The translations under genes and the position numbers were made by a program. The notes under the pieces were generated by a model. The model was given only the letters and a program-made list of their open reading frames with translations, had not been told where the DNA came from and did no database searches. Below are positions 48,592 to 60,135 of a DNA stretch of 64,000 nt, piece after piece. Each line of letters opens with the position of its first letter. Position 1 is the first letter of the stretch. This stretch comes from Chlorobaculum sp. MV4-Y (lineage in GTDB: Bacteria; Bacteroidota; Chlorobiia; Chlorobiales; Chlorobiaceae): contig NZ_CP104202.1 of assembly GCF_025244685.1 (NCBI RefSeq), forward strand, positions 1,430,359-1,494,358, written 5' to 3'.

Positions 48592-49887
48592 ATGGCACAA
48601 ACGATAACCCAAAAAATTTTTGCCAGGGCCGCGAACCGCAAGTTCGTCGATCCTGGTCAGAGCGTATGGCTCAATGTCGATGTTCTCTTGACGCACGACG
48701 TCTGCGGCCCGCCGACCTTCGATATCTTCAAGCAGGAGTTCGGCCCGAACGCCAAGGTGTGGGATCCATCAAAAGTGGTGGTGCTTCCCGACCACTACAT
48801 CTTTACGGCCAACGAGCACGCGCACCGCAACATCGACCTCTTGCGCCAGTTCGCCGCCGAGCAGGGTTTGCCGAACTACTATGACGTAGGCACCGACCGT
48901 TACCGCGGCGTCTGCCACGTGGCGCTCGCCGAAGAGGGCTTCAATCTCCCCGGCACCGTCTTGTTCGGCACCGACTCGCACACCTGCACCTCCGGCGCAT
49001 TCGGCATGTTCGGCTCCGGCATCGGCAACACCGACGCGGCCTTCATTCTCGGTACCGGCAAGCTCTGGGAGAAGGTGCCTGATTCGATGAAGTTCACCTT
49101 CGAAGGCCAGATGCCCGAGTACCTGACGGCCAAAGACCTGATTTTGCAGATCCTCGGCGACATCACCACCGACGGCGCGACCTACCGCACGATGGAGTTC
49201 GACGGCGAGGCAGTCTATTCGCTGCCCATCGATGAGCGCATGACGCTCTGTAACATGGCCATCGAGGCGGGTGGCATGAACGGCATCATCGCAGCCGACG
49301 CCGTGACCGAGGCCTTCGTGAAGGCGCGAAGCAGCAAGCCGTACGAGATTTTCCACAGCGACGCCGACGCGCAGTACCACAGCATGTACCGCTACAACGT
49401 CGAGAAGATGGAGCCGGTGGTCGCGCAGCCGCACAGCCCCGACAACCGCGCCACCGTGCGCAGCGTGGCCGGAACGCCGATCACCAAATCGTACATCGGC
49501 TCCTGCACCGGCGGCAAGCTGACCGACTTCAGGCTCGCAGCGAAGATTCTCAAGGGCAAGAAGGTCAGCGTGACGACCAACATCGTTCCTGCGACCGTGC
49601 TCGTAGCATCGCAGCTCGAAACCGAGATGTACGACGGCCAGACGCTGCGCCATATTTTCGAGGAGGCTGGCTGCAACATTGCCTTGCCGTCGTGCGCGGC
49701 GTGTCTTGGCGGCCCTTCGGACACCGTCGGACGCTCGGTGGACAACGACGTCGTGGTTTCGACCACCAACCGCAACTTCCCCGGACGCATGGGCAGCAAG
49801 TTCGCGGGCGTTTACCTGGCCTCTCCGCTGACCGCGGCGGCCTCCGCCGTGACTGGCAAACTCACCGATCCGAGGGACTTCCTCTGA
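48592..49887 (+). CDS. leuC: 3-isopropylmalate dehydratase large subunit
   Basis: Isomerises 2- to 3-isopropylmalate with a [4Fe-4S] aconitase-type cluster. The 431-residue protein has DVLLTHDVCGPPTFDIFKQEF, GTDSHTCTSGAFGMFGSGIGNTDAAFILGTG, and cluster cysteines in SYIGSCTGGKLTDFR and ALPSCAACLGG. It is the shorter HACN-type or archaeal-like LeuC by length (E. coli LeuC is about 466). The next gene, leuD, lies 33 bp on. With CimA it could also act on citramalate for isoleucine. Confidence 0.93.
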   Translation: MAQTITQKIFARAANRKFVDPGQSVWLNVDVLLTHDVCGPPTFDIFKQEFGPNAKVWDPSKVVVLPDHYIFTANEHAHRNIDLLRQFAAEQGLPNYYDVGTDRYRGVCHVALAEEGFNLPGTVLFGTDSHTCTSGAFGMFGSGIGNTDAAFILGTGKLWEKVPDSMKFTFEGQMPEYLTAKDLILQILGDITTDGATYRTMEFDGEAVYSLPIDERMTLCNMAIEAGGMNGIIAADAVTEAFVKARSSKPYEIFHSDADAQYHSMYRYNVEKMEPVVAQPHSPDNRATVRSVAGTPITKSYIGSCTGGKLTDFRLAAKILKGKKVSVTTNIVPATVLVASQLETEMYDGQTLRHIFEEAGCNIALPSCAACLGGPSDTVGRSVDNDVVVSTTNRNFPGRMGSKFAGVYLASPLTAAASAVTGKLTDPRDFL

Positions 49888-49920
49888 TCGAACGAAGAAA
49901 CTGACAAGGAAAACAGCATC

Positions 49921-50493
49921 ATGGACACCATCATACAGGGGAAAGCCTACGTTCTCGGCAAGAATATCGACACCGACCAGATCATTCCCGCCGAGCACCT
50001 GGTCTACAGCCTCTCCGATCCCGAAGAGGTGAAGATGTACGGCAAATACGCGCTTTCGGGCGTTCCGATCGACCAGGCGGGGCTGCCGGAAGGCAACATT
50101 CCGTTCGTCGAAGAGGATAAGTTCACCTCACCATACTCGATCATCATTGCCGGGCCAAACTTCGGCTGCGGCTCGTCGAGGGAGCACGCGCCTTTCGCGC
50201 TGAAGGTCGCCGGAGCCAAGGCGATCATCGCCGAATCCTACGCAAGGATTTTCTATCGCAACTGTGTAGACGGCGGCTTTGTTATCCCCTTCGAGACGGC
50301 TCAGCCGCTCAACAAATCGATCCTGACGGGCGACGAGCTGTCGCTCGACATGGAGAACAACACGCTGACCAACCTCACGCAGAACATCACCTACCAGCTC
50401 AGGCCACTCGGTGATGTCGTCAACATCGTGCAGGCGGGCGGCATCTTTGAATATGCAAGGAAAAACAACCTCATGGCTTCGACTGAGGCATAA
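49921..50493 (+). CDS. leuD: 3-isopropylmalate dehydratase small subunit
   Basis: The swivel subunit of isopropylmalate isomerase. The 190-residue protein has GKAYVLGKNIDTDQIIPAEHL at the start, then AGPNFGCGSSREHAPFALKVAGAKAIIAESYARIFYRN and the C-terminal LGDVVNIVQAGGIFEYARKNN. It is of the short form that pairs with the shorter LeuC. It lies 8 bp before cimA, so the three are one unit. Confidence 0.94.
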   Translation: MDTIIQGKAYVLGKNIDTDQIIPAEHLVYSLSDPEEVKMYGKYALSGVPIDQAGLPEGNIPFVEEDKFTSPYSIIIAGPNFGCGSSREHAPFALKVAGAKAIIAESYARIFYRNCVDGGFVIPFETAQPLNKSILTGDELSLDMENNTLTNLTQNITYQLRPLGDVVNIVQAGGIFEYARKNNLMASTEA

Positions 50494-50501
50494 GCAACAG
50501 C

Positions 50502-52106
50502 ATGGTAATTGAACTGTATGACACCACCCTGCGTGACGGTACGCAGGGTGAACACATCAATCTTTCGGTACAGGACAAGCTTCTGATCGCAGAAAGGCTC
50601 GACGAGTTCGGTGTGGACTTTATCGAAGGCGGCTGGCCGAGCAGCAACCCGAAGGACGAAGAGTTCTTCCTCAAGGCAAAAAAGCTCGACCTGAAGCACG
50701 CCCGCCTCGCCGCGTTCGGTTCAACGGCGCGTTCGCTCGACAACATCGAGAATGACCCTAATCTGGTCGGCCTTGTCAAGTGCGAGGCTCCGGTGCTCAC
50801 TATTTTCGGAAAAACCTGGAAAGCCCACTCGGTCAAGAGCCTCGGGATTACGGATGACGAAAATGCCGAACTGATCCGCCGTTCGGTCAGGTTCCTCGTC
50901 GAGTCGGGCCGTGAGGTCTTCTTCGACGCCGAGCACTTTTTCGACGGCTGGAAAGACAACGCAGAGTTTGCCGAACGGATGATCGCCTCGGCGATTGAGG
51001 GCGGCGCGAGCCGCGTCGTGCTCTGCGACACCAACGGCGGCACGCTGCCGCACGAGATCGCGAAGATCGTCGCACGGGTGCGGCAGATCGTAACAGTGCC
51101 CGTCGGCATCCACGCTCACAACGACGGCGACCTCGCCGTGGCCAACTCCATTGAGGCGGTCAGGGCCGGAGCCACGCAGGTACAGGGGACCATCAATGGC
51201 ATCGGTGAACGGTGCGGCAACGCCAATCTGGTAAGCATCATACCAAACCTCATGCTCAAACTCGGCGCGGAGTTTAACCATGTCAAGAATTTGAAATCGC
51301 TGACTTCGATGTCGAAGTTCGTGTTTGAAATCCTGAACCTGCCGCCGGACACCAAAGCGCCGTTCGTGGGCAAATCGGCCTTCGCGCACAAAGGCGGCAT
51401 CCACGTCAGCGCGGTGATGAAGGAGAGCTCGCTCTACGAGCACATCGACCCGGCGCTGGTTGGCAACCGCCAGCGCGTGCTGGTCTCGGAGCTGGCCGGG
51501 CAGAGCAACATCCGCTACAAGGCGCAGGAGCTTGGCATTTCGCTACCGGAAAAGGGTGAAGTGTTCAAGAATCTGGTCAACCACGTCAAAAAGCTCGAAC
51601 ACCAGGGCTACCAGTTCGACGGAGCCGAAGCCTCCTTCGAGCTGATTCTGCGCCGCGAGCTCGGCCAGTTCAAGCCCTATTTCGAAGTACTCGAATCGAA
51701 GGTGGTGATCCAGAACGGCCAGGAGATCAAAGCGGTCGATCAAGCGGTGATGAAGGTGATGGTCGGCGCAGAAACCGAGCAGACGGTCGCAGACGGCGAC
51801 GGCCCGGTCAACGCACTCGACAAGGCGCTCCGCAAGGCGCTGCTGCACTTCTATCCGGACATTCGCGCCATCAGGCTGATCGACTACAAGGTGCGCGTAC
51901 TCGAAGAGAAGAGCGGCACCAGCGCCAAAGTGCGCGTGCTCATCGAAAGCAGCGACGGCCAGAACAGCTGGGGAACAGTCGGCGTTTCGACCAACATCAT
52001 CGAGGCGAGCCTTCAGGCACTCAACGACAGCATCAACTACTACCTCTTCTACAACCAGTCGAAGGCGGTCGCGACGGCGCCAGCCAGCGAGGCCCTGAAT
52101 AGCTGA
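50502..52106 (+). CDS. cimA: (R)-citramalate synthase
   Basis: Condenses pyruvate and acetyl-CoA to citramalate, the entry to the pyruvate route to isoleucine. The 534-residue protein has the HMGL-like domain MVIELYDTTLRDGTQGEHINLSVQDKLLIAERLDEFGVDFIEGGWPSS with metal-binding D and H residues in VGIHAHNDGDLAVANS and FAHKGGIHVSAV. The C-terminal regulatory LeuA-type domain lies near 400-515 (VKVMVGAETEQTVADGDGPVNALDKAL). The family TIGR00977-like start favours CimA over 2-isopropylmalate synthase. leuA itself is not in this window. Confidence 0.9.
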   Translation: MVIELYDTTLRDGTQGEHINLSVQDKLLIAERLDEFGVDFIEGGWPSSNPKDEEFFLKAKKLDLKHARLAAFGSTARSLDNIENDPNLVGLVKCEAPVLTIFGKTWKAHSVKSLGITDDENAELIRRSVRFLVESGREVFFDAEHFFDGWKDNAEFAERMIASAIEGGASRVVLCDTNGGTLPHEIAKIVARVRQIVTVPVGIHAHNDGDLAVANSIEAVRAGATQVQGTINGIGERCGNANLVSIIPNLMLKLGAEFNHVKNLKSLTSMSKFVFEILNLPPDTKAPFVGKSAFAHKGGIHVSAVMKESSLYEHIDPALVGNRQRVLVSELAGQSNIRYKAQELGISLPEKGEVFKNLVNHVKKLEHQGYQFDGAEASFELILRRELGQFKPYFEVLESKVVIQNGQEIKAVDQAVMKVMVGAETEQTVADGDGPVNALDKALRKALLHFYPDIRAIRLIDYKVRVLEEKSGTSAKVRVLIESSDGQNSWGTVGVSTNIIEASLQALNDSINYYLFYNQSKAVATAPASEALNS

Positions 52107-52119
52107 AAACGACTTTTAG

Positions 52120-52145
52120 TGCTGCCGAAAATTGTTGGCAGCACA
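52120..52145 (+). terminator. hairpin after cimA
   Basis: GTGCTGCC and GGCAGCAC form a perfect 8-bp stem with a 10-base loop, 13 bp beyond the cimA stop. No T run follows, so termination is likely rather than certain. Confidence 0.5.
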
Positions 52146-52224
52146 CCCATCTCTGCTTGCATCTATTGCCCAGTCAGGCTTATCTTCAGCATATTATTTA
52201 CTCCTGCCCCCTACAGGACACATC

Positions 52225-52893
52225 ATGCGCATACACGATATCGATCCCGACAATCGTCCGAGGGAGCGGTTTCTCCGTTCCGGCAAGGAATCCCTCAGCC
52301 CGGCGGAACTGCTGGCGCTCATTCTCCGCTCCGGCACAGCGGGGCTGAACATCATTGACACCTGCAACAAGCTCATCGCGGAGCACGGTCTCGAACGCCT
52401 CGCTGACCTGTCGATTCAGGAGCTGCAGAAAACACCCGGCATCGGCGAAGCCAAAGCAATGCAAATTGCGGCAATCTTCGAGCTTCAGCGACGGCTGCAC
52501 TTTGCACGCAACATGAACCTGAAAGTAAAGGGCGCGCGTGACGTATTTGAGTACATGAAAGGAAGAATCCCGGACGAAACCAAAGAGCATCTTTTCGTGC
52601 TGTTCATGAGCACAAAAAACCAGATTCTGAGGCACGAAACCATTACCATCGGAACGCTCACCGCGTCACTGATCCACCCGAGAGAAATATTCAAGGCGGC
52701 GATCCGCGAAAGTGCTCACTCGATCATTCTGGTGCACAACCATCCATCAGGTGACGTGCAGCCAAGCAACGCCGACAAACAGGTCACCTCAATCCTGAAA
52801 AAAGCCGGAGACCTTCTCCAGATCGAACTGCTCGACCATGTGGTCGTTGGTCGCGATGACTGGTTCAGCTTCAGGGACCACTCCCTGCTGTGA
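52225..52893 (+). CDS. radC: RadC family protein (JAB domain)
   Basis: A 222-residue protein of the RadC/YeeS family with a helix-hairpin-helix start ([20 protein letters not shown]) and a JAB/MPN metalloprotease-like domain. The metal ligands are in [17 protein letters not shown] (HxH...D) after the conserved E of [11 protein letters not shown]. The biochemical role remains unsettled. The start ATG 52225 ([17 protein letters not shown]) is chosen over upstream options because it matches the family. It is convergent with the cold-shock gene. Confidence 0.9.
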   Translation: MRIHDIDPDNRPRERFLRSGKESLSPAELLALILRSGTAGLNIIDTCNKLIAEHGLERLADLSIQELQKTPGIGEAKAMQIAAIFELQRRLHFARNMNLKVKGARDVFEYMKGRIPDETKEHLFVLFMSTKNQILRHETITIGTLTASLIHPREIFKAAIRESAHSIILVHNHPSGDVQPSNADKQVTSILKKAGDLLQIELLDHVVVGRDDWFSFRDHSLL

Positions 52894-52923
52894 CTGGTTT
52901 TGCAGCCGATAAGCTCTCGAAAG

Positions 52924-52949
52924 AATTACGATCTCAAGATCGTAATTCC
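52924..52949. other. 26-bp perfect palindrome between radC and csp
   Basis: GAATTACGATCT-CA-AGATCGTAATTC, 12 bp arms around two bases. It lies 30 bp after the radC stop and 70 bp beyond the csp stop on the other strand, so a bidirectional terminator or a protein-binding site are both possible. No T run follows on either side. Confidence 0.45.
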
Positions 52950-53019
52950 TGAATTTGGTCTGCTGGATCAAAAAAAGAGATTGTCGGGAAATAGGTGGAG
53001 GGACAGCGCCGGAAACGGC

Positions 53020-53313
53020 TTACTGATGCACGGGATTGAATTCGCCCTGAACCCCAAGCCTTACCGCTGGATTCTCAGCGCCGGAAGCCACTGCAACTGC
53101 GGAAACAGAAAGTTCACGAACATTTTTGGCCTGAAGGCCTTTCTGCGTCTTGTCAAGATCATATTCCACTTCAGCATCCTGATTGAGTACCTTGAAACTC
53201 TGGTCGGACATGATCGCAGAGAAATGAACAAAAATATCCTCTCCGCCCTCAGGGTTCAGAATAAAACCATACCCTTTTTTGCCATCAAACCATTTGACTT
53301 TACTTTTAGCCAT
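53020..53313 (-). CDS. cold-shock domain protein
   Basis: A 97-residue nucleic-acid chaperone. The cold-shock domain fills residues 1-66: KVKWFDGKKGYGFILNPEGGEDIFVHFSAI with RNP1 (KGYGFI) and RNP2 (DIFVHF). It is followed by VEYDLDKTQKGLQAKNV. The C-terminal 30 residues (SAVAVASGAENPAVRLGVQG) extend beyond the usual 66-70 residues and look unstructured. The long leader to the divergent gene is AT-rich, as is common for cold-regulated messages. Confidence 0.88.
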   Translation of the reverse strand: MAKSKVKWFDGKKGYGFILNPEGGEDIFVHFSAIMSDQSFKVLNQDAEVEYDLDKTQKGLQAKNVRELSVSAVAVASGAENPAVRLGVQGEFNPVHQ

Positions 53314-53464
53314 GATGACGACATTAGATGGTTAATGTTAACAAAATACAAAATGAAAACATCACTTTATTTTTTAATATAGATTATTTCGTCATATGAC
53401 GCAATAATATTTTCGCCTTAAACACACTATACATAAAATATATAAATCGACTCTTGACTTAGCT

Positions 53465-54199
53465 ATGAAACATATACTTCTGATCACCGGTGCAGGAAAA
53501 GGCATTGGCCGCGCTATTGCGCTCGAATTTGCCCGAGCTGTAAGGCACCACCCTGATTTCGACCCCGTACTCATACTCTCTTCACGCACACCGGCAGACC
53601 TCGAAGAAATATCTCTTGAGTGCCGTGCCGAGGGGGCCCTGACCGACACCGTCACCGCCGATATCTCCGATATGACTGATGTACGCCGGTTAACCGCTCA
53701 TATTGCTGAGCACTATGGCCGAATTGACTGTCTGGTGAACAACGCCGGAGTTGGCCGTTTCGGAGCGCTGAGTGATCTGACCGAAGAGGACTTCGATTAC
53801 ACGATGAACACCAACCTCAAGGGAACCTTTTTCCTGACGCAGGCGCTGTTCGCCCTCATGGAACGCCAGCGTTCGGGGCACATTTTCTTCATCACCTCGG
53901 TAGCCGCAACCAAAGCATTCAAGCACTCAGCGGCCTACTGCATGTCAAAATTTGGCCAACGCGGCCTGGTCGAGACAATCCGCCTGTATGCCAGAAAGTG
54001 CAACGTCCGCATCACTGACGTCCAGCCGGGAGCAGTGCATACTCCGATGTGGGGCGAGGTGAGCGACGAGATGATGGCACTCATGATGATGCCGGAAGAC
54101 ATAGCGACTCCGGTAGTGCAGGCTTATCTGCAACCAACGAGAACGGTGATCGAAGAGATCGTGCTGAGGCCAACCAGCGGAGATATTCAGGACGAATGA
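53465..54199 (+). CDS. sepiapterin reductase (SDR family)
   Basis: A 244-residue NADPH-dependent short-chain dehydrogenase. The nucleotide motif is TGAGKGIGRAIALEFA, then CLVNNAGVGRFGALSDL, the catalytic serine in FFITSVAATKAF, and Y-x3-K in YCMSKFGQRGL. It matches my memory of the C. tepidum sepiapterin reductase whose structure is known, with a limited number of differences. That enzyme makes the L-threo-tetrahydrobiopterin of this group. No other pterin genes are adjacent. Transcription starts in the AT-rich divergent gap. Confidence 0.88.
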   Translation: MKHILLITGAGKGIGRAIALEFARAVRHHPDFDPVLILSSRTPADLEEISLECRAEGALTDTVTADISDMTDVRRLTAHIAEHYGRIDCLVNNAGVGRFGALSDLTEEDFDYTMNTNLKGTFFLTQALFALMERQRSGHIFFITSVAATKAFKHSAAYCMSKFGQRGLVETIRLYARKCNVRITDVQPGAVHTPMWGEVSDEMMALMMMPEDIATPVVQAYLQPTRTVIEEIVLRPTSGDIQDE

Positions 54200-54204
54200 G
54201 GCGT

Positions 54205-54260
54205 TTCAGGTGCTCCGGATCGGACAGATCGGTCGAATCAGTCAGATCAGACTGATTTGC
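54205..54260. repeat. degenerate short repeats and hairpin after sepiapterin reductase
   Basis: GGATCGGACAGATCGGTC followed by the inverted repeat AATCAGTC-AGATCA-GACTGATT (54236-54257). The ...CAGATC units repeat imperfectly. It looks like a short decayed direct-repeat tract that also makes a hairpin behind the gene. Confidence 0.35.
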
Positions 54261-54358
54261 CGGATTACCCGAACACGCCGCAGCTCTACCAATCTCGTTT
54301 TTTTCTCTTATCTTCCGGTTCTTGAAAACAATACCAACGAACCGCACCATCTACTGCC

Positions 54359-54817
54359 ATGAGCCTTAAGGAAAGAATCGACCAGGAGCTGAAAGAAGCC
54401 ATGAAAAGCGGCGACAAGATTCGCCTCAACGCCATCCGCTCTATCCGGGCCGCCCTGCTTGAAAAGGAGGTCTCGATCAGAGTTGGCGGCAAGGCGGTGC
54501 TGAACGAGGAGCAGGAGCTCGAAGTGGTGATGGGGCTGGCCAAGCGTCGGCGCGACGCCATCGAGCAGTTCACGGCAGGCAACCGGCTCGACCTGGCTGA
54601 AACCGAGACCGCAGAGCTGAAAGTGCTCGAAGAGTACCTGCCGCAGCAGCTTTCCGACGAAGAGGTCGAAGCGGCCATCCGCGAAATCATCGCGCAAACC
54701 GGCGCGACCTCCATGAAAGAGATGGGCAAGGTGATGGGCCTTGCCATGAAAGCGCTCAAGGGCAAGGCCGACGGCGGCAAAGTCCAGAACCTGGTGAAAT
54801 CGCTTCTCTCAGCCTAA
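54359..54817 (+). CDS. yqeY: GatB/YqeY domain protein
   Basis: A 152-residue protein of the YqeY family (related to the tail domain of GatB), of unclear role in tRNA-related processes. Family motifs: LKERIDQELKEAMKSGDKIRLNAIRSIRAALLEKEV, VVMGLAKRRRDAIEQF and the C-terminal GATSMKEMGKVMGLAMKALKGKADGGKVQNLVK. It lies 21 bp before serS, so cotranscription with a tRNA synthetase supports a translation-linked role. Confidence 0.92.
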   Translation: MSLKERIDQELKEAMKSGDKIRLNAIRSIRAALLEKEVSIRVGGKAVLNEEQELEVVMGLAKRRRDAIEQFTAGNRLDLAETETAELKVLEEYLPQQLSDEEVEAAIREIIAQTGATSMKEMGKVMGLAMKALKGKADGGKVQNLVKSLLSA

Positions 54818-54838
54818 CCCACATTCTCCGCAAGATAT

Positions 54839-56122
54839 ATGCTTGACATTACTTACATCCGCCAGAACCCGGATGATGTGAAAGAGATGCTGCGCCGCCG
54901 CCAGCAAAGTGACGACGCACCGAAGGTTGACCGTCTGCTCGAACGCGACGCTGAACGCAAGGCAATGGTGCAGCGAACCGACGACCTCAAGGCACTGCGC
55001 AACCGGGTATCGAAAGAGATCGCCAACATCAAGCGCACCGGCCAGGGATCTGGTGACGAACTGATCGCTCAGATGAAATCGGTCTCCGACGAAATCGCCG
55101 ATCTCGATCTTGGGCTTTCGACGCTTGAAGGAGAGCTTGAAGAACTACTGCTCACCCTGCCCAACCGCCTGCACGAAAGCGTGCCGGAAGGTCGCTCAGC
55201 GGAGGAGAACGTGCTCTACAAGGGGCCGGTTTTGTTCGAGCACAATCTGGACTTTCCGGTCAAAAACCACCTCGAACTCGGCAAGAGCCTCGGCTTGCTC
55301 GACTTCGAACGCGGCGCGAAAATCAGCGGCACGGGTTTCCCGGTTTACACCGGCAAAGGCGCAAGACTCGAGCGAGCGCTCATCAACTTCATGCTCGACA
55401 CCCACACATCAAACCACGGCTACACCGAGGTGTTTCCGCCCTTTATGGTAAACCGCGATTCACTGCGCGGCACTGGCCAGTGGCCCAAGTTCGCTGACCA
55501 GGTCTATCACATGCCGGAGGACGGGCTGTACGCCATCCCGACAGCCGAGGTGCCGGTAACCAACCTGCATCGCGGCGAAATGCTCGATGCGGAGAAGCTG
55601 CCGATCGCCTACGCCGCCTACTCGGCCTGCTTCCGGCGCGAAGCGGGAAGCTACGGCAAAGACACACGAGGCTTCCTGCGGGTACACCAGTTCAACAAGG
55701 TCGAGATGGTGCGCTTCACACGGCCGGAAGAGTCGTACGCGGCACTTGAAGAGATTCTCGGCCACGCCGAAGCGATCCTCTGCGCACTCAGGATTCCCTA
55801 CCGCGTCATCACGCTCTGCAGCGGCGACATCAGCGCCAACGCCGCGAAGTGCTACGACATAGAGGTGTGGTCGCCCGCCGAAAACAAATATCTCGAAGCA
55901 TCGAGCGTCTCGAACTTCGAGGACTATCAGGCTCGCCGCTCGAACATCCGCTTCAAGCCCGACAGCAAGTCAAAACCGGAGTTTGTGCACACCCTCAACG
56001 GCTCGGGCCTGGCTACATCGAGGCTGATGGTCTCGCTGCTCGAACACTACCAGACCGCCGACGGCAAGATCATGGTGCCTGAAGTGCTGAAGCCCTACAC
56101 GGGGTTCGATGTGATTGAGTAA
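54839..56122 (+). CDS. serS: seryl-tRNA synthetase
   Basis: Charges tRNA-Ser. The 427-residue class II enzyme has the N-terminal coiled-coil tRNA arm (about 25-110, [22 protein letters not shown]), motif 2 [27 protein letters not shown], and motif 3 [19 protein letters not shown]. The start [17 protein letters not shown] is typical. The upstream yqeY gene lies 21 bp away. Length is normal and no motif is missing. Confidence 0.96.
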   Translation: MLDITYIRQNPDDVKEMLRRRQQSDDAPKVDRLLERDAERKAMVQRTDDLKALRNRVSKEIANIKRTGQGSGDELIAQMKSVSDEIADLDLGLSTLEGELEELLLTLPNRLHESVPEGRSAEENVLYKGPVLFEHNLDFPVKNHLELGKSLGLLDFERGAKISGTGFPVYTGKGARLERALINFMLDTHTSNHGYTEVFPPFMVNRDSLRGTGQWPKFADQVYHMPEDGLYAIPTAEVPVTNLHRGEMLDAEKLPIAYAAYSACFRREAGSYGKDTRGFLRVHQFNKVEMVRFTRPEESYAALEEILGHAEAILCALRIPYRVITLCSGDISANAAKCYDIEVWSPAENKYLEASSVSNFEDYQARRSNIRFKPDSKSKPEFVHTLNGSGLATSRLMVSLLEHYQTADGKIMVPEVLKPYTGFDVIE

Positions 56123-56180
56123 AAAGTGGACAGAAGAGACGAGAAAACGAGGCGCGGCAAAACACCGCGCTTCTTTCATT

Positions 56181-58598
<2,418 letters not shown>

Positions 58599-58633
58599 GA
58601 CAAGAGAGGTATGAAATCAGCAGGAATGCATAC

Positions 58634-58736
58634 ATCATCTTTCCCGGATTCCCTCCGGGATGGATTTGGCACCTCTCATATGGAATGAAGGTTGCCAAGG
58701 CTTCGCAGGGCCAGTCCCTCCGCCTTTCTGGATGAT
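58634..58736 (-). promoter_or_regulatory. SAM-I (S-box) riboswitch
   Basis: On the minus strand P1 is ATCATC...GATGAT. The conserved core reads CAGAAAGGCGGAGGGACTGG, then CCCTGCGAAGCCTTGGCAACC with the four-way junction, then GGTGCCAAATCC, ending CCGGGAAAGATGAT. These blocks match the S-box consensus (AGGGACTGGCCC, GGCAACC, GGTGC-AATTCC, GGAAAGAT). It binds S-adenosylmethionine and would turn off metY-metX when SAM is high. Confidence 0.92.
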
Positions 58737-58849
58737 CGCTCGAAATCTGAAAAAGAACGTTCAAGTTTCAGGAATCTACGACAGATGATACTATTTTACA
58801 ATACGTTGCTACCCGCTTTCAGTAAAAACAGTCGCCAGCTTTCCGATCT

Positions 58850-60133
58850 ATGACCGCACGTGAACTCGCCCTTCGTGTTTTGCTCGAACTCGACGGTATG
58901 CGCAAATCTGAAGAGCTGCTCAACCGGATGCTCGAACACTTCGGCCTCGGCAAGAGCGACCGGGCGCTTGCCAAAGAGCTGGTGGCCGGAACGCTGAAGT
59001 ACCAGCTCCAGTGCGATTACATCATCGCGCGATTCTACCGGCACGACTACGCCAAAACGGCTACCGTTCTCAAGCACATCTTGCGCCTCGGCGTCTATCA
59101 GCTCATGCACCTTGACCGTGTTCCAAAGTCGGCGGCGGTCAACGAATCGGTCAAGCTGGCCCGCAAGTACAAGGGCGACCACCTGGCGAAGCTGGTCAAC
59201 GGCGTTTTGCGCAACATTTCAAAAGCGACCATCGATCTCGAAAGCTGGACGGCTGCTCTGCCCGAAGCGAAACGCCTGTCGATCATCTACTCGTATCCGG
59301 AGTGGCTGACCGACCGCTGGATCAAACATTACGGCGCTGAAACTGCCGCGCAGATGCTCGCGCACGGCAACCGGCCTCCAGCCACCGGCTACCGGATCAA
59401 CCGGCTCAAAGCCGATCCCGAAACGCTTTTCGCCCTGCCCGCGCTCGCGGATGCGCGGCGAGTAGAGGCCGCAGAACTCGACAGCTTCTTTTTCTCGAAA
59501 CAGTTCGCCCTGCTCGAACCGCTGCTCAAGGAGGGACTCGTCAGCGTGCAGAATCCGGCACAGGGACTTGCCTGTCTGATGGCCGCGCCGCAACCCGACA
59601 GCACGGTGTTCGACATGTGCGCCGCGCCGGGGGGCAAGGCAACCTTTATAGCCGAGCTGATGGAGAATCGCGGGCGCGTCATCGCACTCGACCGCTCCCC
59701 CGCGAAAGTTGCGCGAATCGCTTCGAACGCGGCAGCACTCGGCATCACCATCATCGAGCCAAGCGAGGGCGACGCGCTCACCTTCGATCAGGGATGCGCA
59801 GTGGACACCATTCTGCTCGACGCGCCGTGCACCGGCACCGGCGTGCTGGGCCGTCGCGCTGAACTGCGCTGGCGCACGACGCCCGAAAAGCTCCGGGAAT
59901 TGACGGAACTGCAAACCGCGATGCTCGATCGCGCAGCCTTGCTACTTCGTGCCGGCGGCGCGCTCCTCTACGCCACCTGCTCGGTCGAACCCGAGGAGAA
60001 CGAGCTTCAGACGGAAGCCTTCCTGCAACGTCATCCAGAGTTCATCCTCGAAGCGTCGCGGCTGACGTTGCCGGGATCGAGCGAAGGGTTCGACGGCGGA
60101 TTCGCCGCGCGGTTCCGCAAAACGGAGGGGTAA
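58850..60133 (+). CDS. rsmB: 16S rRNA (cytosine-967 C5) methyltransferase RsmB
   Basis: A 427-residue SAM-dependent enzyme with an N-terminal NusB-like domain (RELALRVLLELDGMRKSEELLNRML) and a C-terminal NOL1/NOP2/sun methyltransferase domain. Its SAM loop is DMCAAPGGKATFIAELM and the catalytic cysteines are in LLDAPCTGTGVLGRRAELRW and ALLYATCSVEPEENE. Length is normal for RsmB. It lies 2 bp upstream of xerD, so the two are cotranscribed. It faces away from the metY leader. Confidence 0.94.
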   Translation: MTARELALRVLLELDGMRKSEELLNRMLEHFGLGKSDRALAKELVAGTLKYQLQCDYIIARFYRHDYAKTATVLKHILRLGVYQLMHLDRVPKSAAVNESVKLARKYKGDHLAKLVNGVLRNISKATIDLESWTAALPEAKRLSIIYSYPEWLTDRWIKHYGAETAAQMLAHGNRPPATGYRINRLKADPETLFALPALADARRVEAAELDSFFFSKQFALLEPLLKEGLVSVQNPAQGLACLMAAPQPDSTVFDMCAAPGGKATFIAELMENRGRVIALDRSPAKVARIASNAAALGITIIEPSEGDALTFDQGCAVDTILLDAPCTGTGVLGRRAELRWRTTPEKLRELTELQTAMLDRAALLLRAGGALLYATCSVEPEENELQTEAFLQRHPEFILEASRLTLPGSSEGFDGGFAARFRKTEG

Positions 60134-60135
60134 AG

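Noticed and set aside
54839..56122. T-box leader before serS
   Set aside because: serS follows yqeY by 21 bp; there is no room for a T-box and no AGGGTGGNACCGCG core.
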